Shown here: positions 1-4,494 of the stretch, in pieces
Layout of the letters: every line of letters begins with the position of its first letter
Position numbering within the stretch: position 1 is the first letter of the stretch
Assembly: GCA_002254975.1 (NCBI GenBank)
Contig: NJEB01000035.1
Coordinates: 1 to 6,277, forward strand
DNA: 6,277 nt
DNA from: Candidatus Hecatellales archaeon ex4484_218
Lineage (GTDB): Archaea; Thermoproteota; Bathyarchaeia; Hecatellales; Hecatellaceae
Direction of reading: 5' to 3'
Notes under the pieces: generated by a model
Told to the model about the DNA's origin: nothing
The model's database searches: none
The model's input: only the letters and a program-made list of their open reading frames with translations
Made by a program: the position numbers and the translations under genes

Positions 1-447
1 GGTGCAAGACTTACAGCTTTTGAACTTAAACAAGAAAAAATTCCTTTTACATTGATCACAGATAATATGGTTGGTTGGGTTATGCAAAAAAGAATGGTAA
101 ACAAGGTTATTGTTGGTGCAGACCGAATTCTTATTTCAGGTCATGTAATAAACAAAATTGGAACCTATACAATTGCTGTTTTAGCAAAACAACATGGAAT
201 ACCCTTCTATGTTGCAGCTCCAACAACAACCATAGATTCTAAAAGTACTGTTGAACAAGTAATCATAGAAGAAAGAAAACCGGAGGAAATCTTAAAAATT
301 TGCAGATGTAAAATTGCACCGGAGAAAATTCAAGTTTATAATCCTGCTTTTGATATAACTCCACCAGAACTAGTAACTAAAATTATTACGGAAAAAGGTA
401 TAGTTGAACCTAAACCTGAAAATCTAAAAAGAATTTTGGAAGTTTAG
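1..447 (+). CDS. mtnA: S-methyl-5-thioribose-1-phosphate isomerase (MtnA family), C-terminal part, truncated by left edge
   Basis: The frame is open from base 1, so this is the 3' part of a longer gene: about 148 residues are visible of the roughly 350 usual for the family. MtnA interconverts 5-methylthioribose-1-phosphate and 5-methylthioribulose-1-phosphate in methylthioadenosine salvage, in the cytosol. Visible family landmarks in order are GARLTA, LITDNM, VIVGADRI (its Asp is the catalytic acid of the family), NKIGTY, HGIPFYVAAP followed by TID, IEER, and VYNPAFDITP near the C-terminus. The catalytic Cys would lie upstream of the window. The loop after GADRI reads ISGH where the family usually has NGD. 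The NKIGTY and FYVAAP signatures favour MtnA over the related ribose-1,5-bisphosphate isomerases and eIF2B subunits, but in archaea the exact sugar phosphate can differ. It converges on the next gene with a 14-bp gap. An internal TTG at 52 is not the start, because homology continues upstream of it. Confidence 0.9.
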   Translation, partial: GARLTAFELKQEKIPFTLITDNMVGWVMQKRMVNKVIVGADRILISGHVINKIGTYTIAVLAKQHGIPFYVAAPTTTIDSKSTVEQVIIEERKPEEILKICRCKIAPEKIQVYNPAFDITPPELVTKIITEKGIVEPKPENLKRILEV

Positions 448-457
448 TAGTCTTCCC

Positions 458-463
458 TTTTTT
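458..463 (+). terminator. T-run downstream of mtnA
   Basis: A run of six T in the pyrimidine-rich stretch 450-469 lies 11 bases after the mtnA stop, on the coding strand. Archaeal transcription often ends at such U-tracts without a hairpin. The run overlaps the stop codon of the convergent regulator gene (462-464). This is inferred from base composition only. Confidence 0.35.
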
Positions 464-1187
464 ATCTTTCTACAACAGCTAAAGTTTCAACTGGGCAGTT
501 GGGTGGAACACTAAGCTTGTTTTTCCATTCTGTTCCAACTGCTACAAGAACAAATATTCCTGCAACTTCAGCCTTAATCTTGTTTACTAGATGAATTAAT
601 GCCTCTTGTGTTTCACCTGTCCTAATAATATCATCAACTATAAGAACACTATCACCTTTCTTTAAAGCATCCTTTGGCACATAAAAGGTAACTACAACAC
701 CCGAATCTGGAGGAATATAACTTTCCTCAATATATTCTTTTACACCAACTTCTTTAGCTTTTTTAGCAACAATCAAGTCGACATCTAAAGAATTTGCAAC
801 AAGAGTTGCTAAAGGTATACCATCCACAGCAGCTGTTAAAATTTTGTTTATTCTTCTTCCAGCAAATTTTGAAACAACATATTGAGTTGCTAAACGTAAA
901 AGAGGAATATCATAAACTATTTGGGTGTTATCAAAATACCCCATCTCATCAAACTTTATTCTTGAAAGTAGGGTTGTTTCTAAATCTGCAATTTTTTGGA
1001 GGGAAGTCCAAATTTCTTTTGCTCTTTTAGAGGTGGGGAGAACATGTCCCTTAACATATCTGCTTAAAACAGTTACAGGTAAACCTGTCCATTGAGAAAT
1101 TTCTCTGTAAGTATGCTTCCTTTTTATTGTGTTTAAAAGCTTAATCGTCATAAGTCTAAACTCTAAATCTCTACTATGAGTTTCCAT
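462..1187 (-). CDS. gfcR: GfcR-like transcriptional regulator (HTH plus phosphoribosyltransferase domain)
   Basis: Numbered from the ATG at 1187 (241 aa), residues about 27-51 form a helix-turn-helix of the type YREISQWTGLP/VLSRYVKGHVLP. The rest is a type I phosphoribosyltransferase fold with a textbook PRPP-binding loop, VLIVDDIIRTGET (about 181-193, acidic pair D185-D186), so ligand binding looks intact. This architecture is that of archaeal PyrE-like regulators; the characterised member is GfcR, regulator of sugar catabolism in haloarchaea. Here the regulon is unknown; PRPP or a nucleotide as effector is inference. Starts at TTG 1205, ATG 1202 and GTG 1199 are also in frame. I prefer ATG 1187 because GGTGGG (1195-1200) lies 7 nt upstream and the family begins shortly before the RLMTIKLL segment. 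Its promoter carries a perfect 10-bp-arm inverted repeat, suggesting autoregulation. It diverges from the tRNA gene. A true orotate phosphoribosyltransferase is less likely because of the HTH. Confidence 0.8.
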   Translation of the reverse strand: METHSRDLEFRLMTIKLLNTIKRKHTYREISQWTGLPVTVLSRYVKGHVLPTSKRAKEIWTSLQKIADLETTLLSRIKFDEMGYFDNTQIVYDIPLLRLATQYVVSKFAGRRINKILTAAVDGIPLATLVANSLDVDLIVAKKAKEVGVKEYIEESYIPPDSGVVVTFYVPKDALKKGDSVLIVDDIIRTGETQEALIHLVNKIKAEVAGIFVLVAVGTEWKNKLSVPPNCPVETLAVVER

Positions 1188-1194
1188 CCAATAT

Positions 1195-1200
1195 CCCACC
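1195..1200 (-). promoter_or_regulatory. Shine-Dalgarno-like GGTGGG of the gfcR-like gene
   Basis: GGTGGG on the minus strand ends 7 nt before the ATG at 1187. The same hexamer with the same 7-nt spacing precedes the ATG of aEF1B at 4495. This supports ATG 1187 over the in-frame starts at 1205, 1202 and 1199. GGUG can pair with the CACC of the archaeal 16S 3' tail. Confidence 0.4.
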
Positions 1201-1213
1201 ATCAACCAAATAA

Positions 1214-1239
1214 ATTTAAACCTTAATTAGGTTTAAATA
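1214..1239 (-). promoter_or_regulatory. gfcR promoter with perfect inverted repeat (candidate operator)
   Basis: ATTTAAACCT (1214-1223) and AGGTTTAAAT (1229-1238) are exact reverse complements separated by 5 bp. On the minus strand TATTTAAA (1239-1232) reads as an archaeal TATA box. It would place transcription start near 1207-1210, a few bases before ATG 1202 and about 22 nt before ATG 1187. A dimeric HTH protein bound here would block the TATA box, which fits autoregulation by the adjacent regulator. That binding is inferred, not shown. Confidence 0.5.
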
Positions 1240-1263
1240 TACTCCACCTAAACTAGAAAATCC

Positions 1264-1268
1264 TATAA
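1264..1268 (+). promoter_or_regulatory. possible TATA element of the tRNA gene
   Basis: TATAA sits about 35 bp before the tRNA 5' end, which would give a short leader removed by RNase P. A second AT-rich candidate (1279-1287) lies too close to the tRNA to work as a TATA box with a normal 25-bp spacing. Weak evidence. Confidence 0.25.
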
Positions 1269-1300
1269 CCAGAAGTGGTAAATAAATCTTTTAGAGGAGG

Positions 1301-1376
1301 GGGCTCGTAGCGTAGCCAGGACAAACGCACCGGCCTTCGGAGCCGGAGAACGGGGGTTCAAATCCCCCCGAGCCCG
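1301..1376 (+). tRNA. tRNA-Arg (anticodon UCG)
   Basis: A complete 76-nt cloverleaf can be folded by eye. The acceptor stem GGGCTCG (1301-1307) pairs with CGAGCCC (1369-1375), with discriminator G1376. The D stem GCGT/ACGC (1310-1313/1325-1328) carries G18-G19 in its 11-nt loop. The anticodon stem CCGGC/GCCGG (1330-1334/1342-1346) holds the 7-nt loop CTTCGGA with anticodon TCG at 1337-1339. The variable loop has 5 nt and the T arm is GGGGG-TTCAAAT-CCCCC (1352-1368). All stems are fully paired. There is no intron in the anticodon loop and no encoded CCA, so CCA must be added enzymatically. UCG reads CGA, and with wobble other CGN arginine codons. The gene is about 68% G+C within AT-rich DNA. 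As a CGN reader it is not itself a KEOPS/t6A substrate. Confidence 0.97.
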
Positions 1377-1423
1377 TTTTAAACAGGCCCTCAGTTCCGA
1401 CTTTCAAACTTCCCAAAGTTTTT
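1377..1423 (+). terminator. U-tract and small stem-loop after the tRNA
   Basis: Four T (1377-1380) follow the tRNA directly and may suffice as an archaeal terminator. About 25 nt later AAACTT (1406-1411) and AAGTTT (1416-1421) can form a 6-bp stem with a CCCA loop, ending in further T. Either could end the tRNA transcript; the stem is short and AT-rich. Confidence 0.35.
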
Positions 1424-1459
1424 ACTGTTGTTAAAAGATACAACAACTAATAAGGTTCA

Positions 1460-1581
1460 GGTGGGAAATTGTAGTTCAAGTAATTGAAAAATGGATTGGG
1501 TGGGCAGTATTTCACATTTTTTAATCGTGGAAAATCAAAAACTATTAACAATTAATTGTCTTGGTGGGACAGTGTAGTACA
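1460..1581 (+). repeat. three GGTGGG-led degenerate direct repeats
   Basis: GGTGGG occurs at 1460, 1499 and 1563. The first and third copies extend the match: over 19 bases from each GGTGGG (1460-1478 and 1563-1581), 16 positions agree, including TGTAGT. The middle copy (GGTGGGCAGTATTTCAC) aligns to the third only with gaps. None is followed by a start codon at ribosome-binding-site distance. They may be decayed copies of one element or repeated protein or RNA motifs. Confidence 0.35.
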
Positions 1582-1604
1582 CTGTCCTATTTAGAATTTA
1601 AATT
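1548..1604. promoter_or_regulatory. cluster of three evenly spaced palindromes
   Basis: ACAATTAATTGT (1548-1559) is a perfect 12-bp palindrome. GGACAGTGTA (1567-1576) and TACACTGTCC (1578-1587) are perfect 10-bp inverted arms around a single G. AATTTAAATT (1595-1604) is a 10-bp palindrome that could also serve as a TATA box. Their centres (1553.5, 1577, 1599.5) are about 23 bp apart, roughly two helical turns. As RNA, the middle one would fold into an 8-bp stem with a 5-nt loop. The central element is unlikely to be chance; the outer two are AT-only or nearly so and could be. Confidence 0.45.
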
Positions 1605-1684
1605 TTTAAGTGTTTTAGGGTAAAATAATGTAACATTCTTATTAAAAGTAATAATTATTCGAGTTTAATTCTTTATTTTATTGT

Positions 1685-2104
1685 TTAACCAATTTTAAAA
1701 TTTTTATTTTTTATGTAGGTCCATTTTAAACCTTTACCTTTACGTCTTTTTTCCTTTATTCTTTCCAGTATCCCTAAAAATGTTAATTGCTCTAGGCTAG
1801 GTCTTATATGTTGTAGGTCTTTTGGATACCAGCATCGACGTATAAGCTCATTTGCAACAGCACTTGCTGTTTTACCTTCATCAAAAAATCCTTCTTTTAC
1901 AAGCAGAATAATTCTTCCTAAAAGCTCATTTTCATTTATTCTTATGTCTAAAGGTTTCTTTTCAACAATTACTTTAGGAACCTCAACATTTAGATTAATA
2001 ACTCCTTTCCCCGCAACCTTTTCTAATATTTCAATTTTACATTCTAAGCTATCAATTTTAGCTTCAATTTCTTTTATTTTTTCTAAAATTTCCTCCAAGC
2101 TCAT
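1685..2104 (-). CDS. uncharacterised protein: N-terminal coiled coil, C-terminal winged-helix-like domain
   Basis: I do not recognise the family. The 139-residue product has three visible parts. Residues 1-30 carry an uninterrupted 3-4 heptad pattern of L/I (positions 3, 6, 10, 13, 17, 20, 24, 27), a strong coiled-coil signature. Residues about 33-56 are beta-prone (INLNVEVPKVIVEKK). Residues about 58-131 look like a small winged helix: helices with TASAVANELIRR, then HIRPSLEQLTFLGILERI, then a basic wing RRKGKGLKWTYIK. No signal peptide or membrane segment is seen. The ATG directly follows the TAA of kae1 with no spacer, and GGAGG (2114-2118) inside the kae1 end serves as its ribosome-binding site with a 9-nt gap, so the two are very probably cotranscribed. 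A role as a DNA/RNA-binding oligomer linked to KEOPS or its regulation is speculative. Confidence 0.8.
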   Translation of the reverse strand: MSLEEILEKIKEIEAKIDSLECKIEILEKVAGKGVINLNVEVPKVIVEKKPLDIRINENELLGRIILLVKEGFFDEGKTASAVANELIRRCWYPKDLQHIRPSLEQLTFLGILERIKEKRRKGKGLKWTYIKNKNFKIG

Positions 2105-3109
2105 TTAACCTTTCCTCCATGGAATAGGCACCCTATCCAATCTCCATCTAGGTTTAACAATACTTTTTTCAATAGAAATTTCCACACCATGGGTGTAGGC
2201 TAAAATCCCTGTCCAAGCTATTTGTGCTCCACAATCTCCGCTGTATTCTTTTGGAACAACATAAAATTTTGCATTATGTTCTTTAGCTATAGTTTTAAGC
2301 ATAGATTGAAGTCGTCTATTTGTTGCAACCCCACCTGCAAGTAAAAGTTCCTTTTTTTCTGTGAAAGCTAAAATTCTTTCAGCTGTTTCAGCTAAGGCTG
2401 TAAAAGCAACTTCTTGAAGGGAATAACTTAAATCTTCTCTTCGCCATTTACCCTCCTTTAGCTTGTTGATAACAGCTGTAAGTAAACCTGAGTAAGATAC
2501 ATTGTTACCTTTTATTGTTAAGGGTAAGTCAACAAATTTTTTTCCTTTTTCAGCATCCACCTCAACAGTTGGACCGCTTGGTGTTGGTAAACCTGCTTCT
2601 CTACCATAACTGTCAAGCAAATTTCCAAGAGTTATATCTTCTGTTTCACCAAAAACTCTCCATCTCCCACCTGCAAACGCAACTACACATGTGTGACCTC
2701 CTGAAACAAGCACAACCAAGGGGTCTTTGGCTTTTGTTGTTAAAATTGCCAATTCAATATGGCCTATTGCATGATGAACAGGAATAAGAGGAATGTTTAG
2801 GTAGGATGCTATGGTTCTTGCTGTTGTTGCCCCTGTTCTTAAACATGGACCTAAACCTGGACCTTGACTAAAAGCAACTATTGAAATATCCTTAGCTTGA
2901 ATGTTTGCTTTTTTAAGAGCTTCCCTTAAAATTGTTGGAGCTATGGTTGCATGATGCTGAGCACTTTCCCGGGGATGAATTCCTTTACCTAAGGGTGGCT
3001 TATAGATGCTTTTTTCATCTGAAAGAATTTTTCCATCAAATGTAACTACACTAACCCCATAAGTGTGGGCTGTACTTTCAATTCCTAGGCAATATTTTTC
3101 AGTTTTCAT
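2105..3109 (-). CDS. kae1: tRNA N6-threonylcarbamoyladenosine synthase subunit Kae1 (KEOPS; TsaD/OSGEP family)
   Basis: At 334 aa this is full length for stand-alone Kae1. Kae1 transfers threonylcarbamoyl from threonylcarbamoyl-AMP to A37 of ANN-decoding tRNAs within KEOPS in the cytosol. ASKHA-fold landmarks in order: GIESTAHT (9-16), SQGPGLGPCLRTG (81-93), HHAIGHIE (112-119; H113 and H117 are the expected metal ligands), SGGHT (136-140), GNLLDSYGREAGLPTPSGP (162-180), SYSG (205-208), GGVATNRRL (259-267) and GDCGAQIAWTG (291-301; D292 is the third expected ligand). Odd points: the Tyr that usually precedes VSGG and contacts the metal is Leu134, and the usual DNGAM reads DCGAQ. It is not fused to Bud32, whose gene is divergent across an 86-bp control region. 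ATG 3109 fits the family start and lies about 27 bp from a TATA-like TTTAAC. The downstream gene starts on the base after its stop codon. Confidence 0.96.
   Translation of the reverse strand: MKTEKYCLGIESTAHTYGVSVVTFDGKILSDEKSIYKPPLGKGIHPRESAQHHATIAPTILREALKKANIQAKDISIVAFSQGPGLGPCLRTGATTARTIASYLNIPLIPVHHAIGHIELAILTTKAKDPLVVLVSGGHTCVVAFAGGRWRVFGETEDITLGNLLDSYGREAGLPTPSGPTVEVDAEKGKKFVDLPLTIKGNNVSYSGLLTAVINKLKEGKWRREDLSYSLQEVAFTALAETAERILAFTEKKELLLAGGVATNRRLQSMLKTIAKEHNAKFYVVPKEYSGDCGAQIAWTGILAYTHGVEISIEKSIVKPRWRLDRVPIPWRKG
2114..2118 (-). promoter_or_regulatory. ribosome-binding site GGAGG inside the kae1 3' end
   Basis: A canonical GGAGG on the minus strand lies 9 nt before the ATG at 2104 and within the last codons of kae1. 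It fixes that start and argues for translation of the downstream gene from the kae1 mRNA. Confidence 0.7.
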
Positions 3110-3195
3110 GGTTAAACCTTAACTTATAAAGGGTTAAACCTAAAACTTTCATGGTTAGAAAGGTTTAAGAGTTTTGTTGTTGGGGTTGAGGGTTG
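3110..3195. promoter_or_regulatory. divergent kae1/bud32 promoter region with repeats
   Basis: On the minus strand AGGTTTAACC (3141-3132) provides a TATA-like TTTAAC centred about 27 bp before the kae1 ATG. On the plus strand AGGTTTAAGA (3161-3170) is centred about 29 bp before the bud32 ATG. Both genes would have very short or no leaders. GGTTAAACCT occurs twice (3110-3119, 3132-3141), 22 bp apart start to start, and TTTCATGGTTA also occurs twice (3104-3114, 3147-3157), 43 bp apart. TTATAAA (3124-3130) lies between the GGTTAAACCT copies. Shared control of the two KEOPS genes is inference. Confidence 0.5.
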
Positions 3196-3846
3196 ATGAA
3201 GCTTTTAAGGAGGGGTGCTGAAGCAAACATTTACCTATCCAGTTTTATGGGTAGAAAGGTTGTGGTTAAAAAAAGGATTGGGAAAAACTATAGGATTAAG
3301 GAGATAGATAAAAAAATTAGGGATTATCGAACAATTCATGAAGCTAAACTTCTTCATGAAGCTAAAACTGTTGGTGTTTCAACACCCATAATCTATTTTG
3401 TGGATAGAAAAAAATTTGAAATCATTATGGAGTATGTTGAAGGAATAAGGTTAAAGGATTATTTGGAAAATGGTGAAATTAATAAAGCCTTAAAATTTTG
3501 TTTTCAGCTGGGTAAACTTATTGGAAAACTTCATAAAAACGGAATTATTCATGGAGATTTAACAACATCCAATATAATTTTAACCAAAGATTGGAAAATG
3601 TTTATGGTTGATTTTGGACTTGGATTTTATTCAACTACGGTTGAGACTCAAGGTGTAGACTTACATCTATTAAAACAGGTTTTTGAAAGTTTCCATTATA
3701 GGATAGCAAAAAAATGTTTTAATGCTGTTTTAGAAGGTTATGGTAGGGTTGTTGGTGAAAAAAGAAAAAAGGAAATTCTGGAAAAAATTGGTGAAATTGA
3801 AACAAGAGGAAGATATATTCCACCAGAAGTTAGATTTCACCGTTAA
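3196..3846 (+). CDS. bud32: KEOPS subunit Bud32, atypical serine/threonine kinase/ATPase
   Basis: The 216-residue product is the small piD261/Bud32-type kinase that partners Kae1 in KEOPS; its ATPase activity supports t6A formation on tRNA. Landmarks in order: RRGAEANIY (5-13, short nucleotide-binding loop), VVVKKRI then NYR (22-33, containing the ATP-contacting Lys), RTIHEAKLL (45-53, helix-C Glu), MEYVEG (78-83, hinge), HGDLTTSNII (119-128, catalytic loop with D121 and N126), VDFGLG (138-143, metal-binding D139), GVDLHLLKQVFES (153-165) and the basic C-terminal tail with RGRYIPPEVRFHR, typical of the family. It lacks the C-lobe extensions of ordinary protein kinases, as expected. I chose ATG 3196 over TTG 3193; GAGGG (3188-3192) and a TATA-like box at 3164-3169 lie upstream. 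It is divergent from kae1 and ends 2 bp from convergent pth2. Confidence 0.95.
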   Translation: MKLLRRGAEANIYLSSFMGRKVVVKKRIGKNYRIKEIDKKIRDYRTIHEAKLLHEAKTVGVSTPIIYFVDRKKFEIIMEYVEGIRLKDYLENGEINKALKFCFQLGKLIGKLHKNGIIHGDLTTSNIILTKDWKMFMVDFGLGFYSTTVETQGVDLHLLKQVFESFHYRIAKKCFNAVLEGYGRVVGEKRKKEILEKIGEIETRGRYIPPEVRFHR

Positions 3847-3848
3847 TT

Positions 3849-4220
3849 TTAGAGTAAGGGTAGTCCTCCTGTAACCTTATTTACAAGGTTTATTGGTGCA
3901 GGACCCACACCCAAACATGTTATAGTTCCTGGAGGAAGTTCTGTTAATCCTTTATCTTCTACTAAGGCTGTTGGGAGGCTAAGAATTTCAGCTTTTTCCT
4001 TTAACCTAAAAAGTTTTTCAACAGAATCAACCTTAACAACAATTTTTCTTTGTCCTTCCTCCAACCATTTTTCCCACCATTCAGGATGAAGTTTTCTAGC
4101 TATCTCTGAAGCTAAAACTGCAGCATGAGCTACCTGAACACAAATTTTTCCCATGGAAATTTTTAGGTCTGCTCTTATGATTAGATTTTGGGTAAACTTA
4201 AAATCCTCCAATTTTTCCAT
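3849..4220 (-). CDS. pth2: peptidyl-tRNA hydrolase, Pth2 family
   Basis: This 123-residue protein matches archaeal/eukaryotic Pth2 in size and motifs. Pth2 hydrolyses the ester bond of peptidyl-tRNAs that drop off the ribosome, freeing tRNA in the cytosol. Landmarks: QNLIIRADLK (11-20), the GKICVQVAHAAV helix (24-35, K25 in the conserved Lys region), GQRKIVVKV (56-64), then LVEDKGLTELPPGT (86-99) with D89 and T93, and LGVGPAP (103-109). Two positions differ from the common consensus: the loop usually written MGKGK reads ISMGK, and the usual DAG-x-T reads DKGLT. Both leave the conserved Asp and Thr in place, so activity is expected. TATATATA (4242-4249) is centred about 25 bp before ATG 4220, suggesting leaderless transcription and supporting this start. 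It is divergent from the zinc-ribbon gene and tail-to-tail with bud32. Confidence 0.95.
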   Translation of the reverse strand: MEKLEDFKFTQNLIIRADLKISMGKICVQVAHAAVLASEIARKLHPEWWEKWLEEGQRKIVVKVDSVEKLFRLKEKAEILSLPTALVEDKGLTELPPGTITCLGVGPAPINLVNKVTGGLPLL

Positions 4221-4299
4221 GTTTCCATCAACATGATAAGATATATATACGTAGTCAAGATTTTTCTGTTTAGTTTAAATTTACCTTGTGCGGGTAGGG
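4221..4299. promoter_or_regulatory. divergent promoters for pth2 and the zinc-ribbon/aEF1B operon
   Basis: The minus-strand box TATATATA (4249-4242) sits about 25 bp from the pth2 ATG. The plus-strand box TTTAAATT (4274-4281) sits about 23 bp from ATG 4300. Both distances equal the normal TATA-to-start-site spacing, so both mRNAs are predicted to be nearly leaderless. The second box would lie only about 11 bp from the alternative GTG start at 4288, which therefore is unlikely to be used. Confidence 0.6.
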
Positions 4300-4476
4300 A
4301 TGAGCGAAGTTAAAATGCCAAAATGCAGTTGGTGCAATAAGGTTATCGTTCCTAAAGAAAATTTTGTTAGATTTCCATGTCCAAATTGTGGTGGAGTTAT
4401 TATAGTTAGATGTAAAAAATGTAGAGAGTTCGGTAGACCCTACAAGTGTCCAAAATGTGGTTTTACTGGACCTTAA
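4300..4476 (+). CDS. small double zinc-ribbon protein, predicted RNA-binding (COG2888-type)
   Basis: This 58-residue protein has four CxxC knuckles: CSWC (9-12), CPNC (27-30), CKKC (38-41) and CPKC (50-53), enough for two zinc sites. The ending YKCPKCGFTGP and the segment FPCPNCGGVIIVRC match the archaeal family described as Zn-ribbon RNA-binding proteins involved in translation; the Haloferax member HVO_2753 is a studied relative. Its molecular role is not settled, and an RNA or ribosome connection rests on the family and on context. I chose ATG 4300 instead of GTG 4288 from the family N-terminus and the TATA box position. aEF1B follows 18 bp downstream on the same strand, a pairing found widely in archaea, so the two are probably one transcription unit. 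No feature looks damaged. Confidence 0.93.
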   Translation: MSEVKMPKCSWCNKVIVPKENFVRFPCPNCGGVIIVRCKKCREFGRPYKCPKCGFTGP

Positions 4477-4481
4477 AGCTG

Positions 4482-4487
4482 GGTGGG
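4482..4487 (+). promoter_or_regulatory. Shine-Dalgarno-like GGTGGG of aEF1B
   Basis: GGTGGG ends 7 nt before ATG 4495, identical in sequence and spacing to the site before the gfcR-like gene. It supports ATG 4495 over the in-frame GTG at 4483, which would lie within this motif. Confidence 0.5.
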
Positions 4488-4494
4488 TTATGTT

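Larger units (their letters stand above)
1377..1684. other. non-coding intergenic region of 308 bp
   Basis: No credible protein gene lies here on either strand; the longest ATG reading frame I noticed is 28 codons (1491-1577). It separates the tRNA from the 3' end of the kae1-linked gene. It holds the tRNA 3' signals, three GGTGGG boxes (starting 1460, 1499 and 1563) and three palindromes (1548-1559, 1567-1587, 1595-1604). I see no C/D box motifs, and the composition is too AT-rich for SRP RNA or RNase P RNA. An unannotated small RNA or regulatory region is possible but unproven. Confidence 0.6.

Noticed and set aside
794..1030. Plus-strand open frame of 78 codons inside the gfcR-like gene
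   Set aside because: It lies antisense to a well-supported gene, its translation is low-complexity (rich in Q, L and F), and it resembles no family.
1330..1346. Possible intron in the tRNA anticodon arm
   Set aside because: The anticodon stem and its 7-nt loop are contiguous and fully paired, so no intron is present.
1427..1447. GTTGTT/AACAAC hairpin with a 9-nt loop
   Set aside because: Only six base pairs with a large loop and simple-sequence arms; easily expected by chance in this composition.
1491..1577. 28-codon ATG frame in the intergenic region
   Set aside because: Too short, no ribosome-binding site at a suitable distance (the GGTGGG box is inside it), no recognisable motif, and it ends within the palindrome.
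1377..1684. CRISPR array, insertion sequence or integration site beside the tRNA
   Set aside because: There are no regular repeat-spacer units, transposase fragments, terminal inverted repeats with target duplications, or copy of the tRNA 3' end within the window.
2515..2787. Plus-strand open frame of 90 codons inside kae1
   Set aside because: Antisense shadow of kae1; the translation is rich in Leu and Gln, as expected from reversed coding sequence.
4288..4299. GTG start extending the zinc-ribbon protein by four residues
   Set aside because: The TATA box at 4274-4281 would be only about 11 bp away, and family members begin close to ATG 4300.
4483..4494. GTG start extending aEF1B by four residues
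   Set aside because: It lies within the GGTGGG ribosome-binding motif, and the family starts at MGKV, which matches ATG 4495.
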